A DNA stretch of 6,386 nucleotides, taken from Actinomycetales bacterium. Lineage in GTDB: Bacteria > Actinomycetota > Actinomycetes > Actinomycetales > BWSM-131. Shown in pieces: positions 1-6,184 of the stretch. The notes beneath the pieces were generated by a model. The model had not been told where the DNA came from. It did no database searches and saw only the letters and a program-made list of their open reading frames with translations. The position numbers were made by a program, and so were the translations under genes. The stretch is from the NCBI GenBank assembly GCA_030149025.1, contig JASBSH010000100.1, positions 1-6,386 on the forward strand. The letters run 5' to 3'. Within the stretch, counting starts at the first letter, position 1. Each line of letters opens with the position of its first letter.

Positions 1-669
1 GACTTCACGGCGGAGCTGGACGCCGACGTCGCTGGTCTGCGTGTCGGCGTGCCCACCAACTACTACTTCGACCGGGTCTCGCCGGATGTGGAAGCAGGGG
101 TGCGTCGCGCCGTCGGCCAACTGGAAGCGCTCGGTGCGCACCTTGTCGACGTGACCATCCCCCTCGCGGATGTCGTCCTGTCAGCGGAGTGGGCCATCCT
201 GATGCCGGAGGCCAGCGCGTACCACCAGGAGACGTTGCGACAGAAGGCCGACCTGTACACCGAGGACGTCCGTCTCTTCCTGGAGGCCGGCGAACTGGTC
301 CTGGCCACCGACTACATCAGGGCGCTGCGAACGCGGAACCTCATGCAGCAAGGCTGGCGACGTCTGTTCAACGACGTGGACCTTGTCGTCACGCCCGGCA
401 TGCCCGTCGCCGCACCACCCGCCGGGAACAGCACCGTCGATTGGCCGGACGGTGTGAGCGAGGACATCACGACGGCGCTAGTGCGGCTCACCTCACAGAG
501 CAACCTGACCGGTATGCCGACGCTGTCGCTGCCAGTGGCCTTCGACAGCGACGGCTTGCCTCTCGGGATGCAGGTCATCGGCCGGCCCTTCGACGAGGCG
601 ACCGTGCTCAGGCTCGGGCGGGCGTACGAGCAGGCGAGCGATACGGTGGGCCGAATCGCTCGCTTGTGA
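1..669 (+). CDS. Amidase signature family protein, C-terminal part (5' end outside window)
   Basis: The reading frame is open from base 1, so this is the last 222 codons of a gene that begins upstream. The GTG at 49 lies inside the conserved stretch LRVGVPTNYYFD and is not a real start. Visible family landmarks are DLVVTPGMP (visible residues 127-135), NLTGMPTLSLP (168-178) and GLPLGMQVIGRPFDE (185-199), which are typical of the C-terminal half of GatA-like and AtzF-like amidases. These enzymes hydrolyse amide bonds with a Ser-cisSer-Lys triad in the N-terminal half, so the catalytic residues are not visible and the substrate cannot be told. No gatB or gatC neighbour is seen, so a catabolic amidase is more likely than the tRNA amidotransferase subunit; that is inference. 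The gene converges on the LarA-like gene and has no clear link to the uronate genes. Confidence 0.9.
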   Translation, partial: DFTAELDADVAGLRVGVPTNYYFDRVSPDVEAGVRRAVGQLEALGAHLVDVTIPLADVVLSAEWAILMPEASAYHQETLRQKADLYTEDVRLFLEAGELVLATDYIRALRTRNLMQQGWRRLFNDVDLVVTPGMPVAAPPAGNSTVDWPDGVSEDITTALVRLTSQSNLTGMPTLSLPVAFDSDGLPLGMQVIGRPFDEATVLRLGRAYEQASDTVGRIARL

Positions 670-672
670 CCG

Positions 673-708
673 CCTTCTGCGTGAGCGCGTCCTTCTGCGT
701 GAGAGCGT
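673..708. repeat. Tandem 18-bp repeat (two copies plus a fragment)
   Basis: Two adjacent 18-base units (673-690 and 691-708) begin CCTTCTGCGTGAG and differ at one position. A degenerate third start, CCTTGTGCG, follows at 709-717 and runs into the next repeat family. The array begins 3 bases after the amidase stop codon. No function is evident; it could be a slippage product or part of the transcription-end region. Confidence 0.75.
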
Positions 709-712
709 CCTT

Positions 713-756
713 GTGCGACCGCTTCCGCGGCACGGTGCGACCGCTCCCGCGGCACG
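713..756. terminator. Two tandem 22-bp hairpin units between convergent genes, candidate bidirectional terminator
   Basis: Units 713-734 and 735-756 are head-to-tail copies that match at 21 of 22 bases. Each can fold as GTG, a 3-base bulge (CGA), CCGC, a 4-base loop, then GCGG and CAC. The only difference between copies (T724 against C746) falls in the loop, so both stems are intact. The second unit ends at the base before the LarA-like stop codon, and the amidase stop is 43 bases to the left. Placement between two convergent genes fits a bidirectional terminator. No T-tract follows on either strand, so a termination role is inferred, not shown. Confidence 0.5.
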
Positions 757-2037
757 TCAGCGCAGCCGGTAGAGCACCTCACCAGCCTGGGGGACGACGA
801 GGGTCTCGGGGTCGGCCTCGTACGCTGCGACGTCCACCTCGGCCGGGTCGCGGTAGTCGAGGTTCGCCTTGCGGACGGTGCTCTCGGGGATGCTCGTGGC
901 AAGCGTGACGGTCACACGCAACCTCTCGCCGTCCACCTCGTCGTAGGTGCCCGCACCGCGAAGGTGCGTGGAGTGCGCGAGCACTCCCCAGTGCAGGTGC
1001 GCGTACTTGTCCCACTGCTTCACGAAGAAGTCGCGGCAGTGGTAGCCGATCTCGTCGATCTCCGGGTGCATCGCGGAGATCTGCTTCACGTGCGGCGCGT
1101 AGAGGATCACCTCTCCCCCGTCGGCCACGACCGGTTCCACCTTGTAGAAGCCCTTCGCGGCGGTCCAGATGTCCTCGTACTTGGTGGGAATGATGGACAG
1201 GACGCGCTTGACCGGCGCATCGAGGTAGCGCACGTGCGTCTGTGCCGACACGTCGGCTGCGGCGGCCCATGCCGCGCGTGGTTCCCCGAACGCAGCCGAG
1301 TGCAGCGTGTTGGTACCCGACTCCACGACGACGCACAGCGCAAGCGCCTGTGAGGGGATCATCGACGCAGCCTCGTCGATCAGCGCGCGGACCGGTGTCT
1401 CACCCTTCGTCCCGATGATCTGCGCGCTGGTGATGAGTGCGCCGACCCAGTGGGAGAGGTCGATCACGTCCTGGCCGGCGACGCCGGGGAAGAAGTACTT
1501 GTTGCCGCCCGAGAAGCCGACCACCTCGTGGGGGAACACCGGGCCGACGATCAGGGTCACGTCGTGTTCGACCACGGCCCGGTTCAGGCTGACGTCGACC
1601 CCGTGGTGCAGCAGGCCACCGGACAGCTCTCCGACGCGCTCGGCGCTGATGTGCCCCAGCTTGACGAAGGTGTCGGCGTCCCACCACTCGTGGTTGAGCA
1701 CGGTCGTTCCCGGGTACCGGCTCTCGAGCTGGCCCTCGGGGTACCCCAGATGGTGCGCCAGCTCGGGCGGGTGCATGGCTGCGTGGGTGCCCAGCGCAAC
1801 GAGCACCGTCAGCCGCCGGACGCGGCCGTGGACCGCGCCGTGCACCGCTGAGAGCAGCAGGGGAAGGGGGCAGCTGCGGGTCCCGTCGGGCACGAGCACG
1901 AGCAGGCTCTTGCCGTCGAGATCGACCGCTGCGAGCTGTTCGGCGACGAACCGGCGAACCTCTGCCTCGGTCAGCACGACGTCCGCACCGCCGATGGTGG
2001 CGGCTCGTTCGGTCGGCTGGGGCAGCGTGTCGGTCAT
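757..2037 (-). CDS. LarA-family (DUF2088) nickel-dependent 2-hydroxyacid racemase/epimerase homologue
   Basis: This 426-residue protein is close to the usual LarA length. Residues match the catalytic set of Lactobacillus plantarum LarA, recalled from memory: D51 and R54 in PDGTR (D72/R75), H85 in ALGTH (H108), H170 (H174), K180 in SGGNK (K184, which tethers the nickel-pincer cofactor) and H196 (H200). The H170-K180-H196 spacing of 10 and 16 is identical. K295 fits K298, but the Q295 position appears to be Thr292, hinting at a substrate other than lactate. The family racemises or epimerises 2-hydroxy acids, and D-gluconate 2-epimerase activity is known in it. Divergence from uxaC suggests an aldonate substrate such as D-mannonate. 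The start at 2037 is chosen because GGAAGGTGG (2042-2050) precedes it; a longer frame to 2274 would run into uxaC. The cofactor genes larB, larC and larE are not in the window. Confidence 0.88.
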   Translation of the reverse strand: MTDTLPQPTERAATIGGADVVLTEAEVRRFVAEQLAAVDLDGKSLLVLVPDGTRSCPLPLLLSAVHGAVHGRVRRLTVLVALGTHAAMHPPELAHHLGYPEGQLESRYPGTTVLNHEWWDADTFVKLGHISAERVGELSGGLLHHGVDVSLNRAVVEHDVTLIVGPVFPHEVVGFSGGNKYFFPGVAGQDVIDLSHWVGALITSAQIIGTKGETPVRALIDEAASMIPSQALALCVVVESGTNTLHSAAFGEPRAAWAAAADVSAQTHVRYLDAPVKRVLSIIPTKYEDIWTAAKGFYKVEPVVADGGEVILYAPHVKQISAMHPEIDEIGYHCRDFFVKQWDKYAHLHWGVLAHSTHLRGAGTYDEVDGERLRVTVTLATSIPESTVRKANLDYRDPAEVDVAAYEADPETLVVPQAGEVLYRLR

Positions 2038-2198
2038 GTCGCCACCTTCCAACGCCGGCCAGAGCGCCGCAAGGGGCCGGCCGCCACGCCGTGACCGACC
2101 TGCGCGTGATGCACGTGTGCACCGGTGAGGCGGACCGACCCGGTCACACTCGACGGCAACGGGTTGTCCGGCCGAGCGCTCTCCGTGAGCATGGCTGC
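2038..2198. promoter_or_regulatory. Divergent control region between LarA-like gene and uxaC, with candidate operators
   Basis: This 161-bp gap must hold the promoters of both transcription units. No convincing -35/-10 pair is visible on either strand. Three inverted repeats are present: TGCAC-GT-GTGCA (2110-2121); GCCGGCC (2054-2060) with GGCCGGC (2075-2081), whose centres are 21 bp apart; and GTGACCG (2091-2097) with CGGTCAC (2141-2147). The first is compact and nearly symmetric, as expected for a dimeric regulator of the GntR or LacI type, but no regulator gene is in the window. Such repeats also arise by chance in GC-rich DNA. Confidence 0.4.
2042..2050 (-). promoter_or_regulatory. Ribosome binding site that decides the LarA-like start
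   Basis: Read on the minus strand, GGAAGGTGG followed by CGAC precedes the ATG at 2037. It is a strong purine-rich Shine-Dalgarno match at proper spacing, and it supports this start over the in-frame upstream starts that reach into uxaC. Confidence 0.7.
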
Positions 2199-3617
2199 AT
2201 GTCGAGCCCACCTCCGCTGTCCTTGCACCCGGACCGGCTGCTGCCCGTGGACCCCACGGTCCGCGACATCGCACGCCGGCTGTACGAGGCCGTCGAGGGG
2301 CTGCCGATCATCTCGCCGCACGGCCATGTGGATGCTCGGATGCTGCTCGATGACGTCCCGTTCGCAGACCCGGCGACGTTGTTCGTGACACCTGACCACT
2401 ACGTGACCCGGCTGCTGCACGCCAGTGGGGTGTCCCTCGGGGCGCTCGGGGTCGGCCGCACGCAACTGAGCGAGGACGACGCCCGGCAGATCTGGCGGCT
2501 GCTGTGCAGCCACTGGCCGGTGTACCGCGGCACCCCCGTCCGGTTCTGGCTCGAGTCCGAGCTCGCGCAGATCTTCGGTGTGCAGGTGAGACCGTCGGCG
2601 CGGACCGCGGACGACATCTACGACACCGTGGCGGCGAAGCTGGAGCAGCCGGAGTTCAGGCCCAGGGCGTTGTTCGACCGCTTCGGCATCTCGGTGCTCG
2701 CCACGACCGACGACCCGTGTGACGACTTGTCCGCACACGCGGCCCTGGCGGCCGACGAGAGCTTTCGCGGCAGGGTGATCCCCACCTTCCGGCCGGACAG
2801 GTACCTGGAGCCGGCGTCCAAGGGGTGGGCCGACCTCGTCGACCGACTCGGCAAGGTGGCCGACGTGGACACCGGGACCTACGCCGGATGGGCGGCGGCG
2901 ATGGAGAACCGGCGACAGTACTTCATCCGGCACGGCGCGGTGTCCGCCGACCACAGCCACCAGGACGCGAGGACCGACCCGCTCGAGCCGGCGGAGGCCG
3001 AGCGGATCTACGCGGCCGCGCGAGCCGGTGACGTCACGGCGGCAGAAGGCGACGCACTGCGACGGCACATGGTGCTGGAGATGGCCCGCATGTCCTGCGA
3101 CGACGGCCTCGTCATGACGCTGCATCCGGCGGTGCGCCGGGGTCACCACGGCCCGACGCTCGAGGAGTTCGGGCCGGACACCGGCCACGACATACCCGTC
3201 CCCGTGGAGTTCACCGACGCGCTGCGGCCGCTCCTGGAACGGTTCGGCACCCATCCGAACCTGCACCTGGTGCCGTTCACCGTCGACGAGACGGTGTTCT
3301 CCAGCGAGATCGCTCCGCTCGCCGGGTTCTACCCGTCGGTGTACGTCGGGGCGCCGTGGTGGTTCCTCGACGCCCCGGACGCGGTGCGCCGGTTCCGGGC
3401 CGCGGTCACCGAGACCGCCGGTTTCGCTCGGACATCCGGGTTCATCGACGACACGCGGGCGTTCTGCTCCATCCCCGCCCGGCATGACATGTCCCGCCGC
3501 CTCGACAGCGGCTTCATCGCCCAGCTGGTCGCCGAGCACCGGCTCGACCTGGACGAGGCGCTGGACACGGCGGTCGATCTCGTGGCGCAGCGTCCGGTGG
3601 AGGCGTTCAAGCTGTGA
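2199..3617 (+). CDS. uxaC: Uronate isomerase (glucuronate/galacturonate isomerase)
   Basis: This 472-residue protein resembles UxaC of Thermotoga-type bacteria along its length. UxaC isomerises D-glucuronate to D-fructuronate and D-galacturonate to D-tagaturonate in the cytoplasm. Visible motifs are the amidohydrolase-fold metal-binding pair in SPHGHVDA (H41, H43), ATTDDP (168-173), PTFRPDR (195-201), DHSH (251-254), TLHP (307-310), the family hallmark VYVGAPWWFLDAP (381-393) and DDTR (417-420). The ATG at 2199 places the family's N-terminal helix at the usual distance; only a weak GTGAG lies 9 bases upstream. The frame stays open to a GTG at 2091, so a longer form is possible, but the extra residues look unlike the family and would cover the intergenic region. 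The stop overlaps the next start by 4 bp, implying coupled translation with the reductase. Confidence 0.93.
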   Translation: MSSPPPLSLHPDRLLPVDPTVRDIARRLYEAVEGLPIISPHGHVDARMLLDDVPFADPATLFVTPDHYVTRLLHASGVSLGALGVGRTQLSEDDARQIWRLLCSHWPVYRGTPVRFWLESELAQIFGVQVRPSARTADDIYDTVAAKLEQPEFRPRALFDRFGISVLATTDDPCDDLSAHAALAADESFRGRVIPTFRPDRYLEPASKGWADLVDRLGKVADVDTGTYAGWAAAMENRRQYFIRHGAVSADHSHQDARTDPLEPAEAERIYAAARAGDVTAAEGDALRRHMVLEMARMSCDDGLVMTLHPAVRRGHHGPTLEEFGPDTGHDIPVPVEFTDALRPLLERFGTHPNLHLVPFTVDETVFSSEIAPLAGFYPSVYVGAPWWFLDAPDAVRRFRAAVTETAGFARTSGFIDDTRAFCSIPARHDMSRRLDSGFIAQLVAEHRLDLDEALDTAVDLVAQRPVEAFKL

Positions 3618-4987
3618 GCGCGCTTCGCCGCACGACACCCCCGCCACCCGTCCGGATCCTCCATCTGGGGCTCGGCAACTTCTTCCGCGCGCACCAGGCC
3701 TGGTACACCGCGAACGCGCCCGACTGCGCTGACTGGGGTATCGCGGCATTCGCGGGCCGCAGTGCACGGCTCGCCGGTGACCTCCAGGGGCAGGACGGCC
3801 TGTACACGCTGGTCACCCGCGACGCCGGCGGCGACCAGTTCGACGTAATCGCGAGTGTCGCTGCCGCACACGACGGAGACGACCTGCAGGCATGGCGGGC
3901 CTACTTCGCCGACCCGCAGGTCGCCCTGGTGACGATCACCGTCACCGAGGCCGGCTATCTGCGCGGCGGCGACGGTGGGCTGGACATGTCAGCTCCCGAT
4001 GTGGCGAAAGACGTTGCGGCCCTGAAGGGCTCGAGCGCAGCCCCGGTCAGCACGGCGCCGGCGAAGCTGGTCGCCGGCCTGCTGGCACGTCGAGCGTCGG
4101 GCGGTGGGGCGATCGCCGTCGTGCCCTGTGACAACCTCATGCACAACGGCGCACTGGTCGAGCGAGTCGTCACCGACATGGCCGCCGCCGTTGACCCCAG
4201 CCTGCTGGGCTTCATCAGCGAACAGGTGTCGTTCGTGACCACGATGGTCGACCGGATCACGCCCCGGACCACCGATCCCGACAGGCGCCAGGTGCGCCAG
4301 GAGACCGGCGTGGACGACGCCGCTCCGGTCGTGACGGAACCTTTCAGCGAGTGGGTGCTCAGCGGGGTGTTCCCGGCCGGTCGTCCCGCTTGGGAGAAGG
4401 TGGGCGCCACGATCACCGACGATGTCGCACCGTATGAGCAACGAAAGCTGTGGTTGCTGAACGGTGCGCACTCGCTGCTCGCCTACGCCGGCTCGGCCCG
4501 GGGGCACGAGACGGTCGCCGAGGCGATCAACGACCTTCAGCTGCGTGACTGGGTCGAGCAGTGGTGGGCGGTGGCCTCGCCCTACCTGTCCCAGCCGAAG
4601 CAGGAGGTGGCCCAGTACAGATCGGCTCTCCTACAACGGTTCTCGAATCCGAGGATGCGCCACCTGCTGGCGCAGATCGCCGCGGACGGCTCGCAGAAGC
4701 TGCCCGTGCGCATCCTCCCGACGTTGGTTGCGGAACGGGAGGCCGGCCGGCTTCCCGAGGCCGCCACCCGCGTCCTGGCTGCGTGGGTCGCGCACCTGCG
4801 CGGTGCCGGTGCGCCGGTCCAGGACCCGCGCGCCGGCGAGCTGAAGTCAGCGGCGGACGGCCCGTTGCCCGAGGCCGTGCGAAGCGTGCTCGGACTGCTC
4901 GCCCCGCAGCTGGCGACGGACGATGCCGTGGTTGACGCGGTGGCTCGGCAGGTTCCAGACATCACCCGACCCGCGTCCCCTTCGTGA
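3614..4987 (+). CDS. Mannitol dehydrogenase-family oxidoreductase, probable fructuronate reductase (UxuB-like)
   Basis: This 457-residue protein is a long-chain mannitol dehydrogenase-family enzyme with an N-terminal NAD(P)-binding domain and a C-terminal catalytic domain. Visible motifs are the dinucleotide-binding LGLGNFFRAHQA (18-29), VPCDNLMHNG (170-179), MVDRITPR (211-218) and the catalytic KxxxxNxxH as K278, N283 and H286, matching K295/N300/H303 of Pseudomonas mannitol 2-dehydrogenase as recalled. The family includes mannitol and arabinitol dehydrogenases, fructuronate reductase (UxuB) and tagaturonate reductase (UxaB). Translational coupling to uxaC (start GTG within GTGA, GGAGG at 3599-3603) favours reduction of the UxaC product, D-fructuronate to D-mannonate. 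The choice between UxuB, UxaB and a polyol dehydrogenase rests on context only. The protein is somewhat shorter than E. coli UxuB, with no obvious missing core motif. Confidence 0.88.
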   Translation: MSALRRTTPPPPVRILHLGLGNFFRAHQAWYTANAPDCADWGIAAFAGRSARLAGDLQGQDGLYTLVTRDAGGDQFDVIASVAAAHDGDDLQAWRAYFADPQVALVTITVTEAGYLRGGDGGLDMSAPDVAKDVAALKGSSAAPVSTAPAKLVAGLLARRASGGGAIAVVPCDNLMHNGALVERVVTDMAAAVDPSLLGFISEQVSFVTTMVDRITPRTTDPDRRQVRQETGVDDAAPVVTEPFSEWVLSGVFPAGRPAWEKVGATITDDVAPYEQRKLWLLNGAHSLLAYAGSARGHETVAEAINDLQLRDWVEQWWAVASPYLSQPKQEVAQYRSALLQRFSNPRMRHLLAQIAADGSQKLPVRILPTLVAEREAGRLPEAATRVLAAWVAHLRGAGAPVQDPRAGELKSAADGPLPEAVRSVLGLLAPQLATDDAVVDAVARQVPDITRPASPS

Positions 4988-5012
4988 TCATGCATCGTTC
5001 ATGCAGCGCGCA

Positions 5013-5033
5013 AACCCGGATTCCGGTCGGGTT
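5013..5033. terminator. Small hairpin between convergent UxuB-like and PIN genes, possible terminator
   Basis: The 52-base gap between the two convergent stop codons contains AACCCG (5013-5018) paired with CGGGTT (5028-5033). An alternative inner fold pairs CCGG (5016-5019) with CCGG (5023-5026). A weaker stem TGCAT/ATGCA lies at 4991-5005. There is no T-tract. The position suits a bidirectional terminator, but the stems are short. Confidence 0.3.
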
Positions 5034-5039
5034 GTCTGG

Positions 5040-5591
5040 TCAGGGTCGGAGGGCGGCAGCCGACTCGACGAGACCGTCACGTTCCAGCATCGCGAGGACG
5101 CCAGAGAAGGTTGTCGGCGGGTTCTCTCGCGAATCGGCGATTCGCTGGACGGCGGTGTGGACCGCCTCGCGGCTCAGGTCGATCTGAGCGAGGATGAAGT
5201 CGTCGGCCGACTTCGCCTCCAAGTCCCACGCCTCCAGCGCAGCGGACGGGAAGTCCTTCAGGTTGTGCGTGACAATCACTTGGGCGCGGGCTTTGATGGC
5301 CGCCGCGAGCACATGGCGGTCGTCAGGGTCCGGCAGATCGACGGCCTCGATGAGCGGCTCATAGCCTGTCACCAGGCAGTCACGGACAGCCCGATTCATG
5401 AGAACGCGGGTGCGTGCCAGCTTCTGCGGATCGAGATCGGGTCGGTTCGCGGTGAGGTTGGCGAAGACCTCGTTGAGGATTTGGTCCGTCCACTTCGCCT
5501 GGACCAGCCCCGCTTGTGCAACTCGGATCAGCAGGTCTCGGAGCGTACTGGGGTAGAGCACATTGGCGTCGTAGAGGACGACGAACGGCAC
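5040..5591 (-). CDS. PIN-domain ribonuclease, toxin of a VapBC-like toxin-antitoxin pair
   Basis: This 183-residue protein has a PIN fold covering about residues 1-135, with acidic residues where the family binds metal: D8 in LYDANVLYP, E41 in ILNEVFANL, the D90/D91 pair in LPDPDDRHVLAAA and D113 in THNLKDFP. PIN toxins are Mg2+-dependent ribonucleases that cut tRNA, rRNA or mRNA and slow growth when freed from their antitoxin; the target here is unknown. The protein is longer than a classical VapC (about 130-140 residues), with a C-terminal helical extension typical of the PIN subfamily paired with excisionase-like antitoxins. The start is GTG at 5591, one base after the upstream antitoxin stop, with no strong ribosome binding site of its own, so translation is probably coupled. 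All acidic residues are present and the frame is intact, so it should be active. Confidence 0.85.
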   Translation of the reverse strand: MPFVVLYDANVLYPSTLRDLLIRVAQAGLVQAKWTDQILNEVFANLTANRPDLDPQKLARTRVLMNRAVRDCLVTGYEPLIEAVDLPDPDDRHVLAAAIKARAQVIVTHNLKDFPSAALEAWDLEAKSADDFILAQIDLSREAVHTAVQRIADSRENPPTTFSGVLAMLERDGLVESAAALRP

Positions 5592-5592
5592 T

Positions 5593-6048
5593 TCAGAGAA
5601 GGCCCATCTCTTGGTGCAGTCGGGTCAGCTCGTCGGCGGCCTCGCGGCGCTCCTGGTCGTCGCGTGCCATGTAGGCCATCAGGGACTGAGCCTTGATCCG
5701 GCGGTGCTTGCCGACCTTCCGGTATTCGATCTCGCCAGCTTCGAGCAGACCGATGAGGAATGGCCGACTGACGTTGAGCAGTTCGGCTGCCTGTTGGGTG
5801 GTCAGCTCGGCGTGGGCGGGCACGACCGACACCCCCTGCCCCGCGGCCATGTGCGCGAGAACCCGAGCGAGGAGCTCCACCGCGCCACGCGGCACGAGGA
5901 GTGTCTCCTGGGGGTCGTCGGCAACGACGAGCCGGACGACGCTGTCGGTGTGCGAGGCGAGGTAGTCCTTGACGTGAGGCAGCGCCTCGACGGCGGTGCT
6001 GATGTCGGACTCGTCGGGCTGGACGGGCGCGAGTGCCAACGCAATCAT
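5593..6048 (-). CDS. Excisionase/MerR-type helix-turn-helix antitoxin
   Basis: This 151-residue protein carries a helix-turn-helix of the excisionase (HTH_17) type at about residues 81-127: ELTTQQAAELLNVSRPFLIGLLEAG, then the wing YRKVGKHRRI. The N-terminal 75 residues hold a conserved-looking segment (VPRGAVELLARVLAHMA, 52-68), and the acidic helical tail (128-150) could contact the toxin. This layout, directly upstream of a PIN gene, is a common antitoxin form, distinct from the AbrB or ribbon-helix-helix folds of classical VapB. It would neutralise the PIN protein and bind its own promoter. The ATG at 6048 has a strong GAGGAGA ribosome binding site on the minus strand (6053-6059, spacer CACC). 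No integrase or phage gene is nearby, so a true excisionase is unlikely. Confidence 0.83.
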   Translation of the reverse strand: MIALALAPVQPDESDISTAVEALPHVKDYLASHTDSVVRLVVADDPQETLLVPRGAVELLARVLAHMAAGQGVSVVPAHAELTTQQAAELLNVSRPFLIGLLEAGEIEYRKVGKHRRIKAQSLMAYMARDDQERREAADELTRLHQEMGLL

Positions 6049-6071
6049 GGTGTCTCCTCTCTCAGGCGCCC

Positions 6072-6102
6072 ATTATTCGCAACATTCGAAGCGAACGCAA
6101 CA
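6072..6102 (-). promoter_or_regulatory. Promoter of the toxin-antitoxin operon with direct-repeat operator
   Basis: Read on the minus strand, TTGCGT (6095-6100) and AATAAT (6072-6077) are separated by 17 bases, the ideal spacing. The -10 box matches consensus at five of six positions and the -35 at three. The -10 lies 23 bases before the antitoxin ATG, leaving a short leader that carries the ribosome binding site. Two copies of TGTTGCG (6078-6084 and 6096-6102), 18 bases apart, overlap the -35 and abut the -10. A third, inverted core (GTTGCG on the plus strand) is at 6115-6120. The palindrome TTCGAA (6085-6090) lies between the two copies. Binding of the antitoxin here would block its own promoter. 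Confidence 0.55.
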
Positions 6103-6145
6103 CTTGCCACCCTAGTTGCGCCCTCGGGCCGCGACCCCGTCGCGC

Positions 6146-6175
6146 CGCTGGTGGGATTTTGCGGCGCCACCAGCG
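6146..6175 (-). terminator. Strong GC-rich hairpin after the crotonase gene, candidate terminator
   Basis: CGCTGGTGG (6146-6154) and CCACCAGCG (6167-6175) form a perfect 9-bp stem with a 12-base loop, starting 9 bases after the minus-strand stop of the crotonase gene. A second, mutually exclusive 7-bp stem pairs GCGCCGC (6142-6148) with GCGGCGC (6161-6167). No T-tract follows on the minus strand, as is often the case for actinobacterial terminators. It would shield the toxin-antitoxin promoter from read-through. Confidence 0.5.
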
Positions 6176-6184
6176 TGAAGGGTC

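Noticed and set aside
49..669. Amidase read as a complete small gene from GTG 49
   Set aside because: The frame is open to base 1 and the codons before 49 continue the conserved amidase segment LRVGVP.
2091..2198. Longer uxaC beginning at GTG 2091
   Set aside because: The added 36 residues do not resemble the UxaC N-terminus and would consume the divergent promoter region. Not fully excluded, because the ribosome site at 2199 is weak.
2038..2274. N-terminal extension of the LarA-like protein up to 2274
   Set aside because: The extra residues are Arg/Gly-rich, unlike the family, and overlap uxaC. A strong ribosome binding site precedes the ATG at 2037.
2034..3767. 577-codon open frame on the minus strand across uxaC
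   Set aside because: It is antisense to the well-supported uxaC, has low-complexity Arg/Gly/Val-rich composition and no recognisable domain. It is a product of high GC.
4988..5005. Direct repeat TCATGCA (4988-4994 and 4999-5005) as an insertion target-site duplication around the toxin-antitoxin module
   Set aside because: Both copies are on the same side of the module, and no matching copy was seen near 6100-6185.
4923..5696. Plus-strand frame across the PIN gene
   Set aside because: It is a shadow frame with no domain. The minus-strand PIN protein has all its acidic motifs.
5593..6048. Phage or ICE excisionase
   Set aside because: There is no integrase, attachment site or phage gene nearby. 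The adjacent PIN gene one base downstream explains the protein better as an antitoxin.
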